From Dictyobacter kobayashii (lineage in GTDB: Bacteria; Chloroflexota; Ktedonobacteria; Ktedonobacterales; Ktedonobacteraceae): a stretch of 64,000 nt of DNA. This document shows, piece by piece, positions 20,679-32,111 of this stretch (the stretch's first letter is position 1; the number at the start of each line of letters is the position of its first letter). Below the pieces are notes generated by a model. It was not told where the DNA came from. It ran no database searches and saw only the letters and a list, made by a program, of their open reading frames with translations. The stretch covers positions 2,108,001-2,172,000 of the forward strand of contig NZ_BIFS01000002.1 in NCBI RefSeq assembly GCF_003967555.1, given 5' to 3'. The position numbers and the translations under genes are program-made.

Positions 20679-22234
20679 TTATTGTTGTGCCTGGCGCAAC
20701 TCGCTTTTGAGAATCTTGCCCGTGGCGGTCATGGGTAGCGAGCTGCGGAACTCGATCTGGCGCGGGTACTTATAATCGGCCATAGTTTGTTTGGACCAGG
20801 CGATCAGTTCAGCCTCTGTGATGGTTGTGCCCGACTTGAGGATGACAAAGGCCTTGATCTCTTCACCATGACGTTCATGCGGTATACCGATGACGGTAGC
20901 TATACTCACGGCCGGGTGCGTCATCAGTACTTCTTCGATTTCACGTGGATAAACATTGAAGCCACCACGAATAATCATATCTTTCACCCGATCAGCAATG
21001 TAGAAGTAGCCATCTTCATCGCGTCGCCCAATGTCACCCGTATGGAACCAGCCATTACGCATGGCCTCAGCGGTTGCCTCGGCGCGCTTATAATAGCCCT
21101 TCATAATGTTGTGGCCCCTGATTACGACCTCGCCCAGTTCGTTCACCCCGACCTCCTGCTCATTCCGATCCACCATGCGTACTTCGACTCCCCAGACGGG
21201 CAGCCCGATTGAGCCGGGTTTGATGGGCCGGTCGAGGCGATTAAAAGTAGCCACCGGACTGGTTTCGGAGAGGCCATAGCCTTCCAGGATGGCGACCTGG
21301 AACTTTTCGTTAAAGGCGCGCATTACCTCCACTGGCATGGCCGCCCCGCCAGAGATCGACACCCGCAGGTTGCGAGCGATTTTCTGCAAATCATAGGCGT
21401 TGGCTCCTGGATAGTTGAGCATCGCCCAGTACATAGTTGGCACCCCGGCGAAAATGGTGACATCCTCATCTTCCATCAGGCGTAGTGCGCTTTCGGACTA
21501 AAGCGGGGCAGGAGCACCAGGGTCGCCCGGTTGTAGATACCTGCGTTCATTTGCACACTCTGCCCAAAAGAGTGGAACAGTGGTAATGCAATCAGATGTA
21601 TATCGTGGTTGGCTTTGGGATACATCGTCTCAGAAAGGCGGGCGTTGAGGAGCATATTTATATGGGTCAATTCTGCTCCCTTGGGTTTGCCCGTGGTGCC
21701 GCTGGTATAGAGAATAACGGCTGTCGCATCTGGGCTTGTCGCAACCGTGTCGAAGGTCGTTGGCTGGCCCTGCATGAACTCGCCCAATGTTGCCACGCCT
21801 GCAATGGGTGATGGAGCATTTAAATCATTGGTCATCAATATGAAGTGTGTGCAGCTGTCCACCTCCTGGAAGGCGGTAAACCCCATCTGCCCGATGGGAA
21901 GATCGGGGCTCCCTTCCTGGCAGAAATAAGCCTTCGCCTCACCGTCCGCAAGATGATAGGCGATTTCACGTGACTTGAGCAGCACATTCATGGGTAGAAC
22001 TACCGCTCCAGCTTTGAGGATGCCATAGTAGGCAATGACAAAAGATGGCAGATTCTGGCAACTGAGCGCAACAGTATCCCCCTGACGGATCCCTGCCTGG
22101 ACCAATCCATTGGCCACCTGGTTGGCTGCGGCCTGCAAGGCGGCATACGATAATCTGCTTCCTTCGTAAATAATGGCAGCTCGCTCAGGCACTTCGCGTG
22201 CACTATCATCGAGCAGGACCGCAAGATTGAGCAT
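20679..22234 (-). CDS. Long-chain acyl-CoA ligase / AMP-binding enzyme (one single-base deletion)
   Basis: Adenylate-forming enzyme with the P-loop-like YTSGTTGKPKGAELTH, GYGLSETSP, the hinge region GWFHTGDIG...YIADRVKDMIIRGG and the C-terminal catalytic Lys in PMTATGKILKSEL. The frame breaks near 21478; one added G yields RFSPESALRLM and a 518-residue protein, the normal length. It would activate a fatty or other carboxylic acid to its CoA thioester in the cytosol. The gene is transcribed alone, divergently from the SARP-type regulator. Confidence 0.92.
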
Positions 22235-22498
22235 ACATTCTCTCCTTTGAGTGAAGTCGTAGAAGTAGTATAACTGCTCTGGTGTTGAGAAAAGCGTTTA
22301 TCTGCCAGGCATTATGATCAGACGATCGTTTTTTTGATCGCTTCCCCTGCAATTCTCTTGCCTTTGCGTCTCTTGATAACTATACTATCTCTACCACCAC
22401 TGGTTGTGTTCTGTCCAGAAGAGCACCCTGCTGTTGCCAACCGCCTCTCTTCGATGGACAAGTGTATTCTGCAACGTGTATGTGCAAAGGAGCAATTA

Positions 22499-25400
22499 AT
22501 GAGCGACTTGAAGATTGCGTTGCTCGGGACTCCGAATGTAGAGCACCTCGGCCATCGATTGGCGTTCCATGATCGTAAAACGCTGGCTCTCCTTATCTAT
22601 CTTGCCACGGAACCTGGCATACATCACCGTCAAAAGCTAGCTCGCCTGTTATGGTCGGAGAGAGATGCGGCCCATGGAAGGACCGCGCTGCGCGTTGCCT
22701 TACTTCACTTACGTCAGGCACTGGAAGAGGGAATGTCACCACAACATGAATCACATCTGCTCATCAACTATGATACCCTTGGGCTTAATCTAAATTCTAG
22801 CATTGAGCTTGACCTGCACCTGTTTGAGGCCGCCTGGAACTTGATCCAGCAACTCCCCGCGCCCGAAGCGATGCAAGGCGAGGCTCGCAGGACCGTGATT
22901 GCCCATCTGCAGCAGGCAGTGGCCTTGTATCGTGGTGGTTTCCTGGAGGATTTTGTGTTGCGCGATGCGGTCGATTTCGATCACTGGGTTGGGGTGCAAC
23001 GTCAATCCTGGTTCACGCGTATTGAGCAGGTACTGGACTGGCTCTCTCAACTCCAACATGCAGAAGGGCAGATCGAGCAAGCGATCGAAACTGCCGAACG
23101 ATGGCGCACCTGCGATCCACTCAATGAAGCTGTCTATTTACGCCTGATGCAACTACATTTCTCTCTGGGCAATCGTGTCGCAGCCTTGAAAAGCTACGAA
23201 ACCTGCCAGCAAATTCTGCACACGGAACTCGCCGTCAGGCCATCCTCCAAATTGCAGGCCCTGGCGGATATTATCCGCAATACCTCGCCTGTATCCCGGT
23301 AAAGGGTCAGGCCAAAGACAATGCGCGTATCTTGGCTGTACAAACCTTCCTCGAAATTCCTTTAGTGGGTCGAGGAGCGACTTTAAGCCGACTCATCACT
23401 TTATATGAGAAAGCTGTTGCCGGGCAGCCACAAATTATCATGCTGGAAGGCGAAGCAGGAGCGGGTAAATCCCGCCTGGCCACTGCGTTTCTCGACTGGG
23501 CAAAGGTGCAAGGAGCAGCCATACTTGAAGGAAAAGCCTATGAAACCTACCAGCGCCTGGCCTATCAACCTCTGCTCGATTGCTTCAGTCCTTTTAGTGA
23601 GCCAGAACAGGATCTGCGCCAGTTGCTTAGCGATACCTGGATAGCGGAGCTGAGCCGCCTCCTGCCCGAGCTGCGCGAGCACTATCCCAATCTGCCACCC
23701 CCGACCACTGACGAGACATTTGCCTCAGCTCGCCTGCTAGAAGCACTGGCCCGCCTGGGGCAAGCGGTTGCTACGCAGCAACCGCTACTTATCTTTATCG
23801 ATGATATGCAATGGGCTGATGAAGCGACGTTGGATGCGTTCCATTATCTCTGCAGACGCTGGGCGGAACGCGCTACCCCCGTTTTATTGTTGTTCAATCG
23901 GCGCACAAGCGCAAAACGGGCGGAAGCACGCCTGATCGAATGGCTTGCCAGCCTGAAAAGTGTTATCCCACTGACACGCATAGAACTGGGGCCACTCTCT
24001 CAGCAAGACATTCTGCAGCTAGTTCATTCATTGTCGGAACCCCATGAAGCAGAAACAGCGGATGCGCACGTTTCCCTGGCTAGTGATCCATCCAAGCAGC
24101 ATACCCGGGCGTCCACAGCCAGCCTCGGTCCAGAACAATTTGCGGCATGGTTGTATGCGGAAACACAGGGGCAGCCCTTCTACCTGGTAGCTCTGCTGGA
24201 GGCACTGCTTGAACATGGTGGGTTAGTGCCTCGCTTGCTTAAAGGGAAGGGGTGGATATTTGAGCCGCAAGCTGCTTTGCTTAATGCTGGTACTCTCGGA
24301 GGAATATTGCCTGCGGGTGTGCGGGAGATGCTCCAGAATCGCCTGGCTCAGCTTTCTCCAACTGCCCGTGAACTGCTGGTTGCGGGTGCGGTTCTCGACC
24401 ATGACTTTTCATTCGAGGATCTTTGTTGCCTGGCTCAACTCTCCACTCAAGAGGGGCTTATTGGCCTGGATGAAGCCTTGAATAGCCTGTTCCTGCGCGA
24501 ATCTCGGCGGCAGCCAGGAGCTTTAAACTCTATCTGCTATGTGTTTGTCCATGACAAGCTTCGCGAACTGGTGTACAGCGAAGCTGGCAAAGAACGTCGG
24601 CGCGTCTTCCATGGCCGAGCGCTCAAATTACTGGAAGAAGTGAGCGCGCCGGCTGCGGAACTGGCCTATCACGCCGTGGCCAGCGGGCTACTGAGGCTGC
24701 CTTTCGCTGGAGCCTGGCGGCGGGCGATGAAGCTCTGCATGTGTTTGCCATGCGCGACGCCATCGGACATTATGAGCAAGCTCGCCAGCTGATGACTGAG
24801 CATAGGCTGCAGGTACCGACTGGCGAGCTTGCACACCTGTTTACGCGCCTTGGCCGGGCCTACGAACATCGCAATGAAGCCAGTGCCGCCCATGCTATTT
24901 ATCAGACGATGCTGGAAAGCGCGCGCCACAACGCAGATCCAGGCATGGAATGTGCTGCGCTCAATCACCTGGCCGTCCTGGTCAGTGAAGACTTCTCGCA
25001 ACTGGGAAACGCGCTGGCATTGCTTCAAGCTGCGTTGGTGGTGGCGGAGCGCCATCAGGACCGGCGTGGAATAGCCGAGACGCAATGGAGCATGGCACGA
25101 GTCAATTACTATATTTTGAATCTGGATACGAGCCTGACTTATGCGAAGCAGGCCTATGCTCTGGCCTGTGAACTTGAAGAGCAGGATCTGGCCGCGAAAA
25201 CCTTCAATATTCTGGCTTATACTACGCGGGCCCTGGGACAGTGGGAAGAAGCGGCAGCGTTTGCTGAAGAAGCACGGCAACATTTTGTCGCGCAGGGAGA
25301 TCGCATGATGGAGGCGGATTGCCTGAGCAGGATCGCGGACGCGCGCATCAATTGCGGGCAACCATATGAGGGGCTCACGGCTGCGCGGCTAGCCTATGCG

Positions 25401-26240
25401 ATCAGCTGTGAGATTGAACACCCCTGGGGACAGGCAAATTGCGGTTACCAGCTCGTGCGCAATCTGCTCGAGATTGGTTCCTACGAAGAAGCACTCACAA
25501 TTGCGCTCCAGTGCACCGAAATAGCGCGCACATTGACCTTTAATATTATTCTCTTCGTCAACCTGGTCTCACTTGGATTGGCATATCAGGCACTATTGCT
25601 GCCTGAGAAGGCGCTCCAGGCGCACCTGGAAGCTTTGGAGACGAGTAAGAAAGTACCCTCATCGCGCTACATTGGCTTGAGCATCTCCCTCCTGTGCGTT
25701 GATTATGCCCTGGCCGGAGATTGGGAAACAGCTGCCAGCTATGCCCGGCAGGCCTTAGCGATAAGGAATCCCAGGGAAGTGGTCTGTCCAGAAGTTCCTC
25801 GCTGGCCCGAAACCTTCGCGCTAGTGCAGGCAGGCGCCAGTGCGCAAGCGACAGAGGATCTTGAGGCTTTTCAGCAGCTTTTTGGCGGCAACAAGCGCTG
25901 TTCCATCTCTTATGCACGTGCGTGTGCTGTCCTTGCTGAAGCACAGGGCGAAAGCGAGCGCGCTCGGCTATGTTTGCAGGAAGCCAGCGCGGCAGCGAAA
26001 ACCATTGGCCTGCCTGGAGAACTCTGGCAGGCAGAGGCGGCCCTGGCCAGACTGTATATGGCCCGTGCTGAGCACGAACAGGCAACTCTGGCGTTTGCCC
26101 GTGCCGCAGCTATTGTCGAGGAGCTGGCCGGAAAGATCACCAACTATGAGTTGCGTTCACAGTTTCTCGCCTCGCCTCAGGTGCAGGCTCTCTTTAAGCG
26201 TGTCTCTGATCCTCATGATCACCGCGATCTTCACACCTGA
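22499..26240 (+). CDS. SARP/AfsR-like regulator: BTAD, AAA ATPase and TPR (two single-base deletions)
   Basis: The N-terminus (MSDLKIALLG...RKTLALLIYLA) is a winged-helix domain followed by the bacterial transcriptional activation domain, with the HFSLGNRVAALKSYETC helix repeat. After a frame switch near 23293 comes an AAA/STAND ATPase domain with LEGEAGAGKSRL (Walker A) and LLIFIDDMQWAD (Walker B). After a second switch near 24690 a TPR array fills the C-terminal 500 residues. One base added at each break gives 1247 residues. AAAGGAG precedes the ATG. The last ten codons overlap a repeat shared with 16.1 kb. Confidence 0.87.
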
Positions 26241-26392
26241 GCTTACGCGCCAACGGCACATAAGAAAAATTTGTACGAGTTCCCACGCGCGGAAGCCCAT
26301 GTTCTTTTTATTATATAGTACAGAAAAGGTGCATAACACCTTTTCTGTACTATATAATAAAACCTGTGCGGGCGCGCCAGCGCCCGCACAGG
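26206..26392. repeat. Family A repeat copy 4: two palindromes and an end box
   Basis: The end box 26206-26240 matches 16107-16141 in reverse orientation. A perfect 26-bp stem follows (26306-26331 with 26337-26362), then the GC tail, which here is itself a 13-bp stem (26363-26375 with 26380-26392). It separates convergent genes and includes the stop codon of the SARP-type regulator. Confidence 0.75.
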
Positions 26393-26426
26393 AGTGGCCC
26401 TTTGCTAAAGGCCTGAAGGTTTGCAG

Positions 26427-29400
26427 CTACTGAAGAGCTGGAACAGGAATTTCCGCTGTATCTTTCTCTTCGACAGTATTGACGGGCGTGCCGCCTGAGC
26501 GGCCGCGAATACTTTCGACGATCACATACAGGGTCGGAACCAGCAGCAAGGTCAGGATGGTGGAGGTTGTTAGACCACCAATCACCACGATTGCCAGCGG
26601 CTGTGAGATGAAGCCACCTGAACCACCTACGCCTAGCGCCATTGGCATCAAGGCGAGAATGGTCGCGATCGCCGTCATCAAGATCGGGCGTAAGCGGTGG
26701 CGTCCACCTTCGACCACTGCTGACTGCGCATCCATGCCTTGCGTACGGTATTGCCGTACCAGGTCAAGTAACACGATGGCATTGGTGACCACGATACCGA
26801 CCAGCATCAAGAAGCCGATCAGGGCAGCGGCACCCAACGGGTTTTAGTGATCAGCAGTAAGACGAATGAGCCGGTGGCCGCGAATGGGATTGAGATCAAC
26901 AGGATGATTGGCTGTAGCAGGCTGCGGAAGGTAGCAACCATAATACAGTAAACCAGCAGGATCGCAACGGCCATGGCCAGCAGCAGGTTCTTAAAGGTGT
27001 CTGATTGCTGTGAAGTGACACCACCCAGTGAATAGGAGGCCCGCTCGGCAAGGTCAGTTTAGACAGGTGCTGTTGTACTGTGCTACTTACGGAACCCACA
27101 TTGGTATCGGTAATCGTGGCCGTGATTGATGCGGTGCGATTGCCATCAATATGGGTGATCTGGGTTGGACCATTGGCATTCTGTACGGTTGCCATGTCTC
27201 CCACTTTGGCACTACCCAGGGTGGTTGAATGGTCAGATTACGAATCTGAGCTACCGTGGTGACCGGGTACCGAAGTAGATGTTGACATCGCGCTGGTGCC
27301 ATCCAGGGTAATTTTAGTCACACCTGTGGTACCACTATAGATTGAGCGCAGATTCTGGGCTACCTGAGCGGCCGTCATACCATATTTCAGTGCTTTTTGT
27401 GGATCGACATTGATCTCGATCTGCGGTACTGCATCAGAAAGATTGCTGGCAACGTCGGTCAAACCAGAGATCTTTGCAACCTCGTCTTTTACCTGCTGGG
27501 CGCGCTACGCAGGGTTGCATCATCGGATGCTTTGACATCGACTTCCAGGTTGGAGCCACTAAAGCCACCACTACTGGCCGACTCTGTCAGGGTACCAACG
27601 TTTTTAATGCTATTAATTTTGTCGCGAAGTGCTTGCTCAAACGCTGTCTGATCAGCACTGGTGTCAGCGGTGAGCGCGAATGTAGCTGTGTTGGAACCAC
27701 CGCCACCAAAGAAGCTGGAGAGGCCGCCACCTGAACCAACCACGGTCTGCCTGGTCAAGACGTGTGGCAGACTTTGCAGGGCTTGTTCTACCTGTTGAGC
27801 TGCGGCATCCGTTTTCTGCAGGCTGGTAGCGGGTGCATGGTAAGTGTGACTGAATAGGTGTTCTGGCCAGATGAACCAAACAGGTTGGTCTGCAAGCGAC
27901 CAGTCAGGCTGAATGTGCCAACCAGAATTGCCAGTGCGATTACCAACGTAAGCGCACGCTGCCAGGCACGACCGGTCACCCAGCGCACCAGGGCGGTATA
28001 GCCACGTTCCAGTAACGACACTTTCTCCGGTTTGCTCTCTTTACCAGCTTTCGGAGATTTCAAGAACCAGTAAGCCAGCACCGGAATAATGGTCAGAGCC
28101 ACAAACAGTGAGGCTAGCAGCGCGATAGTGACCGCGACCGAGAATGAGCGGAACAGCTCTCCGACAATACCGCCGGTAAAAGCAATTGGCAGGAAGACGC
28201 CACTGTGGTCAGGGTTGAAGCGGTGACCGCTCCAGCTACCTCACGGACCGCCGCCGGAATGGCCACATCTTTTTTCTCACCCTGTTGCAAGTGCCGATAG
28301 ATGTTTTCTAGCACGACAATTGAGTCGTCTACCACGCGCCCGATGGCGATGGTCAGACCACCCAGGGTTAGAATGTTAAGCGTGTAGTTACCGACATAGA
28401 TACCAATTAATGCAATCACGATCGACAAAGGAATTGAGATCGCCGTTACCAGCGTCGAACGAATCGACAGCAGGAAGATCAGGATCACAATAATGGCGAA
28501 TACGGCACCGATCAGACCCTCACGTGTCAGGTCCACGATAGACTTGCTAATTGAAGGAGCCTGGTCGGAGATGATTGAAATGTGGGCATTATGTCCCAGT
28601 GTGCTTTGCAGGCTGTTAATCTGATCGCGTACCGCATTGGAAATGGTGACGGTATTGCCATTTGAGGTTTTAACGATCGAGAGGCCCAGGCTGGGCTTGC
28701 CGTTGGTTCGTGTCAACGAAGTTGAAGGGCGAGTACCTCTTCGACTGTGGCGACATCTTTCAATTTGACCAGTGTGACCTGGGCAGGAGCAGCCGCTGCT
28801 GAACCAGCACCAAAACTTGCGCCACCAGTCGCACCGGTTGCTCCTGCGCCACCAGCACCAGGGTAACTACTGGCCCCACCAGCTGCGCCAGCACCGCCAG
28901 CACCAGGATAACCACTGGCCCCACCAGCTGCGCCAGCGCCACCAGCGCCAGGATAACCGCTGGTCCCACCAGCTGCGCCACCAGCGCCTGGAATACCCGC
29001 GCTGGCTGTGCTATGTGTGCCGACCACGAGATTTTTCAAATCATCTAATGAATTCAGGGTATTACCGACTTTAATGGGCACAGTTTTGCCATCGGCGGTA
29101 ACATCGCCAGCCGGTATGGTCAGGTTATTGGCCTGCAGTGCACCTGAAACCTGGGTGGAACTGATGCCATTGGCCTTAAGCTTGGCTGGATCGAGGGTAA
29201 TATTCACAACCTGGTCGCGCACGCCTGTTACATTGACAGTCCCAACGCCATCGATGCGCTCCAGACTTGGTACGACATTCTGTTTGAGCTGCGCGGCCAG
29301 GGTCTGCGGGTCAGCATCCGATGTCACTGCCAGTTGCATAATAGGCAGGTCAGCAATGCTGAAGGATTGTACCTGCGGGGTAGTATTGGTAGGAAGGCTC

Positions 29401-29753
29401 GCCTGGGTCTGTGAGATACGTTGCGATAACGTCTGACGTGCCTTATCGAGGTCGGTACCATAATCAAATGAAACGGAGATAATCGATGTTCCTTCATTTG
29501 AGTACGATGTAATGGTCTGCACCCCGGCAATCCCCTGGAAGTTTTGCTCAAGTGGATTGGTTACATCGTGTTCGACAATCGACGGCGAAGCCCCCTGATA
29601 GACAGTGACTACCGAGACGGTTGGGAATGAGATTGATGGAAATAGTTCTTGCTTCAGTGATGGAATAGTTAGGCCACCAAAGATCAAAATAGCAATGGTG
29701 ACCAGGGCAACAATGCTTTTATTTGCCAGGCTAATCCTTGATAAAAAGGACAT
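26427..29753 (-). CDS. RND efflux transporter, HAE1/AcrB-like (about nine single-base deletions)
   Basis: The N-terminal fragment has the first helix (SIVALVTIAILIFGGLTIPSL) and the porter motif YQGASPSIVEHDVTNPLE. Later fragments contain LGGLTIAIGRVVDDSIVVLENI and the C-terminal GIVVTNAIVLLDLVRQYR...RPILMTA, all RND hallmarks. The coding sequence moves through the three frames several times; every switch I traced needs one added base. Repaired length is about 1111 residues. A Gly/Ala-rich insert with 16-residue repeats sits near residues 250-315. It is a proton-driven exporter, controlled by the TetR gene just upstream. Confidence 0.85.
28790..29000 (-). repeat. 48-bp tandem repeats coding a Gly/Ala-rich insert
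   Basis: Within the RND gene, a 48-bp unit encoding GYPGAGGAGAAGGAS-like 16-residue blocks is repeated about three times, with degenerate flanks (GIPGAGGAAGGTS before, GATGATGGAS after). Such an insert is not part of the usual porter domain and is probably a flexible, slippage-prone loop. Confidence 0.75.
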
Positions 29754-29797
29754 TACCGTTGCTCCTTTCGGATGGATGTGTGTCTTCCGTAACAGTT

Positions 29798-29821
29798 GTA
29801 CTTACTAAACATTCATTAAGT
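29798..29821. promoter_or_regulatory. Putative TetR operator, RND promoter
   Basis: This 24-bp site lies 45 bases before the RND start. Its reverse complement, beginning ACTTAATGAATG and ending TAAGTAC, matches the site at 30565-30588 at about 20 of 24 positions, and the outer halves are inverted repeats (ACTTA and TAAGT). Confidence 0.6.
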
Positions 29822-29883
29822 TCATGTTATCTATAATAGATGTGTTTATTAGTTTAACTGGGTATGGTTTTAAGCAGTCTATT

Positions 29884-30539
29884 TTAAATCTGTGCATTTG
29901 TTTTTTTTGCAATACCATCTAATAAACAGCTAACAACCATTTCAGCCATGGCAGCTACATTAACTGGTATGTCGACCTCTTGATCAGAATGAAAATGCCG
30001 TTTGAATTGCATTCCCATCATAATCCCCTCGAACATAGACATATATGTTTCCGCCGATACATCCGCTCTAAGCTCTCCATTGTCAATACCCTGCTGAAAA
30101 ATATTCTGCAGTTGTTGACGGTCCTGACGATTTCTTTTAAACAACTCTCTTTTACTGGCTTATCGCGGCAAAACTCTTCAATGTCTCTCACCAGGGCGAA
30201 GAAATTGCTAAATTGGCGCGAAAAAAAGGCTTCTGCCAGTTTGACAAGTTTGGCACGCGTTCCCTCGATCTGGGAAATGCTTTCAAAAGTTTGTTGTGTC
30301 CAGTTCTGAACGTATTGCTGGACCATGCTCATGAATAGCTCTTGTTTGCCGCGAGGAAAGTAGTAATAGAGTGCGGCAGCCGTTACCTGTACTTCATCGG
30401 CGATATCTTTCATCGATACCCCTTTGAAGCCCTTGGCGAGAAATAGTCGTTCGGCGACTGCCAGAATGCGGCGTTGGGTTTCTGGATCTCGCTCCGTATG
30501 GCGCTTGTCTACGTTGGCGCTTTCCTGATCAAAAATCAT
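29884..30539 (-). CDS. TetR-family regulator (one single-base deletion)
   Basis: The N-terminal helix-turn-helix is typical: RILAVAERLFLAKGFKGVSMKDIADEVQVTAAALYYYFPRGKQELF. The ligand-binding part continues after a frame switch near 30100-30140 (FKRNRQDRQQLQNIFQQGIDNGEL). One added base gives 218 residues, a normal TetR length. I start at the ATG at 30539; a TTG at 30554 is also possible. It lies upstream of the RND gene on the same strand, and a similar palindromic site precedes both genes, so it probably represses itself and the pump. Confidence 0.87.
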
Positions 30540-30564
30540 TAAATTTTTTACCAATAGCTAGGTT

Positions 30565-30588
30565 ACTTAATGAACATTAAATAAGTAC
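30565..30588. promoter_or_regulatory. Putative TetR operator, autoregulatory
   Basis: A 24-bp imperfect palindrome (ACTTAATGAACATTAAATAA begins it) 26 bases before the tetR-type start. It shares about 20 of 24 positions with the reverse complement of 29798-29821. Confidence 0.6.
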
Positions 30589-30640
30589 ATACTGACTATA
30601 CATGTTGAGCAGAAAAAATGTCAAGGGTATTAGTAACAGT

Positions 30641-30698
30641 CCTGCATGTTTCTCTTAATTTGCCACTTGATGGTGGCAAATTAAGAGAAACATGCAGG
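30641..30698. repeat. 26-bp perfect hairpin
   Basis: Arms 30641-30666 and 30673-30698 pair exactly around a 6-base loop. It lies upstream of the TetR gene and beside the family B cluster; no T-run follows, so terminator function is uncertain. Confidence 0.65.
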
Positions 30699-30747
30699 AT
30701 TGGTCCAATGGAGGTCCAAAGGGTGGTAAGCCTCTGTAACTCCTGTT

Positions 30748-30921
30748 CAGGGGTTTTTGATGTTCTTCTCTGGCGCCTGCGGCGCCGGGTTGGGAGTGTG
30801 GTGGGCGGTGGGCGGCCGCGGCCGCCCACCGCCCACCACAACTCCATACAGGAAAGAATGGAGATTGTATGGCTTGCTGGTGATCTCCCTACAATTTTTT
30901 GACGAACATGAAAAAGCCCTG
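30748..30921 (+). mobile_element. Family B MITE copy 2
   Basis: 174 bp. The left end CAGGGGTTTTTGATGTT matches the family terminal repeat at 15 of 17 positions, and the right end is exact. ACTCCTGTT flanks it on both sides (30739-30747 and 30922-30930). It contains a GGCGCC palindrome and a perfect 20-bp GC stem (30797-30816 with 30821-30840). Confidence 0.85.
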
Positions 30922-30930
30922 ACTCCTGTT

Positions 30931-31067
30931 CAGGGCTTTTTCATGTTCGTCCAGAGAATATACATCTTTCAGGTGTGGAGTGTGTGGAGTGGGCTGCCGC
31001 AGCAGCCCACTCCACACACTCCCAACCCGGCGCCGCAGGCGCCAAAGAGAAACATGAAAAAGCCCTG
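30931..31067 (-). mobile_element. Family B MITE copy 3
   Basis: 137 bp with perfect 17-bp terminal inverted repeats (CAGGGCTTTTTCATGTT at 30931-30947, its complement at 31051-31067). It is inverted relative to copy 2 and flanked by the same 9 bases, ACTCCTGTT (30922-30930 and 31068-31076). Internal perfect 21-bp stem: 30977-30997 with 31002-31022. Confidence 0.9.
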
Positions 31068-31258
31068 ACTCCTGTTTGCTTGATGTTGCAAAGTGAGCAG
31101 AAAAATGAGAAACTGTTTCTTAACGGTCACGCATAATCAGAGACTTTTATCGCTAAGAGAGCCAGCTGCATTTGATTTTTGGGGCAGTAGCACGTCTGCT
31201 ATAAGTATGATGTCAAAATGTATCAAAACGAGACCCGGTTCGGGAGGAGCAGTTGTTT

Positions 31259-31600
31259 ATGGATAAATGGATTTTATTGCTCGGCGGCTTTCTTGCTTTG
31301 CTGCTAATTATTGTGCTCATTAATTTTGTCTATGGCACTTTTGGTGAGGGCAGACGTAAAGGGCGCAAACGAGGGCATAGCTATAACTCTCAACAGAACA
31401 ACAGGGGCCGCGACCGGGAGTACAGTAGAGACCGCGAACGGGAAGCTGATAAGTACCATGGTCGCGAGCGGGAAGCTGATAAGTACCGTGGTCGTGAGCG
31501 GGATTACTCCTATGAGCGCAATGAGCGGAATCGTTCAAACGAGCGAGAGCGTGGCTACGAACGGGATCGCCGGCACGCAAGTACTCAATCTCATCGCTAA
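31259..31600 (+). CDS. Small membrane protein with Arg/Glu-rich charged tail
   Basis: 113 residues. One N-terminal transmembrane helix (WILLLGGFLALLLIIVLINFVYG) is followed by a highly charged cytosolic tail rich in Arg, Glu, Asp and Tyr, including a near-exact internal repeat of EREADKY(H/R)GR. GGAGGAG lies 9 bases before the ATG at 31259. I recognise no family; the tail could bind nucleic acid or acidic partners. It ends at a clear hairpin terminator. Confidence 0.7.
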   Translation: MDKWILLLGGFLALLLIIVLINFVYGTFGEGRRKGRKRGHSYNSQQNNRGRDREYSRDREREADKYHGREREADKYRGRERDYSYERNERNRSNERERGYERDRRHASTQSHR

Positions 31601-31619
31601 CATGCCTGTTAGCTGTTAC

Positions 31620-31657
31620 AAAAAGGGAGCCAGCATAATATATGCTCCCTTTTTTTG
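31620..31657 (+). terminator. Rho-independent terminator
   Basis: AAAAAGGGAGC (31620-31630) pairs with 31644-31654 and is followed by a T-run, twenty bases after the stop of the small membrane protein. Confidence 0.8.
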
Positions 31658-32111
31658 CCCTGAGCGATCATGCCATACCAGATCAATCAACGCTTTACCA
31701 ATCTGCTCGTTATCCCCCTCTTATTCTACAAAGAGTGCTGTGCAAGGACTTTTCTCCTAATAAAACCGGATTTGACGCCTTTCCCTTGAGTTGCGATCTC
31801 TGGATACGTATAATAAAAAGCGTAGGATGTTATATTTCAGTGCAGACCATTAAAGAATATACATACAATACATTTATGTATTCCTGCACCTGAGTGTAAC
31901 GAATGAGATCCAGGTAAGCTGTCTCACCAGGGTTCTCGGCAGTATATTACATGATTCACATGCGCTCATCTCGGCAGTCATCGTCATTGAATTTGCACAT
32001 GTAGCTGCTTGCATGGATTGCCATCGTACGATGCCTGGTCGAACAGTTTGTCTTATTTGAGATGTTGCACAGCACGTTGGGTTTATAGTGTGTAAGTGAG
32101 GGGAGGAGTTT
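31658..32111. other. Intergenic, no gene seen
   Basis: About 450 bases without a credible ORF or hairpin. The last bases hold GGGGAGGAG, the binding site of the next gene. Confidence 0.45.

Noticed and set aside
28817..29074. His/Arg/Gln-rich plus-strand ORF
   Set aside because: It is the antisense reading of the 48-bp repeats in the RND gene.
26427..29753. RND gene as a set of separate small genes or a decayed pseudogene
   Set aside because: The fragments follow each other in family order and each break needs one added base, which fits consensus errors better than decay.
31642..31893. 83-residue ORF after the small membrane protein
   Set aside because: It starts inside a terminator hairpin, lacks a binding site and shows no protein-like pattern.
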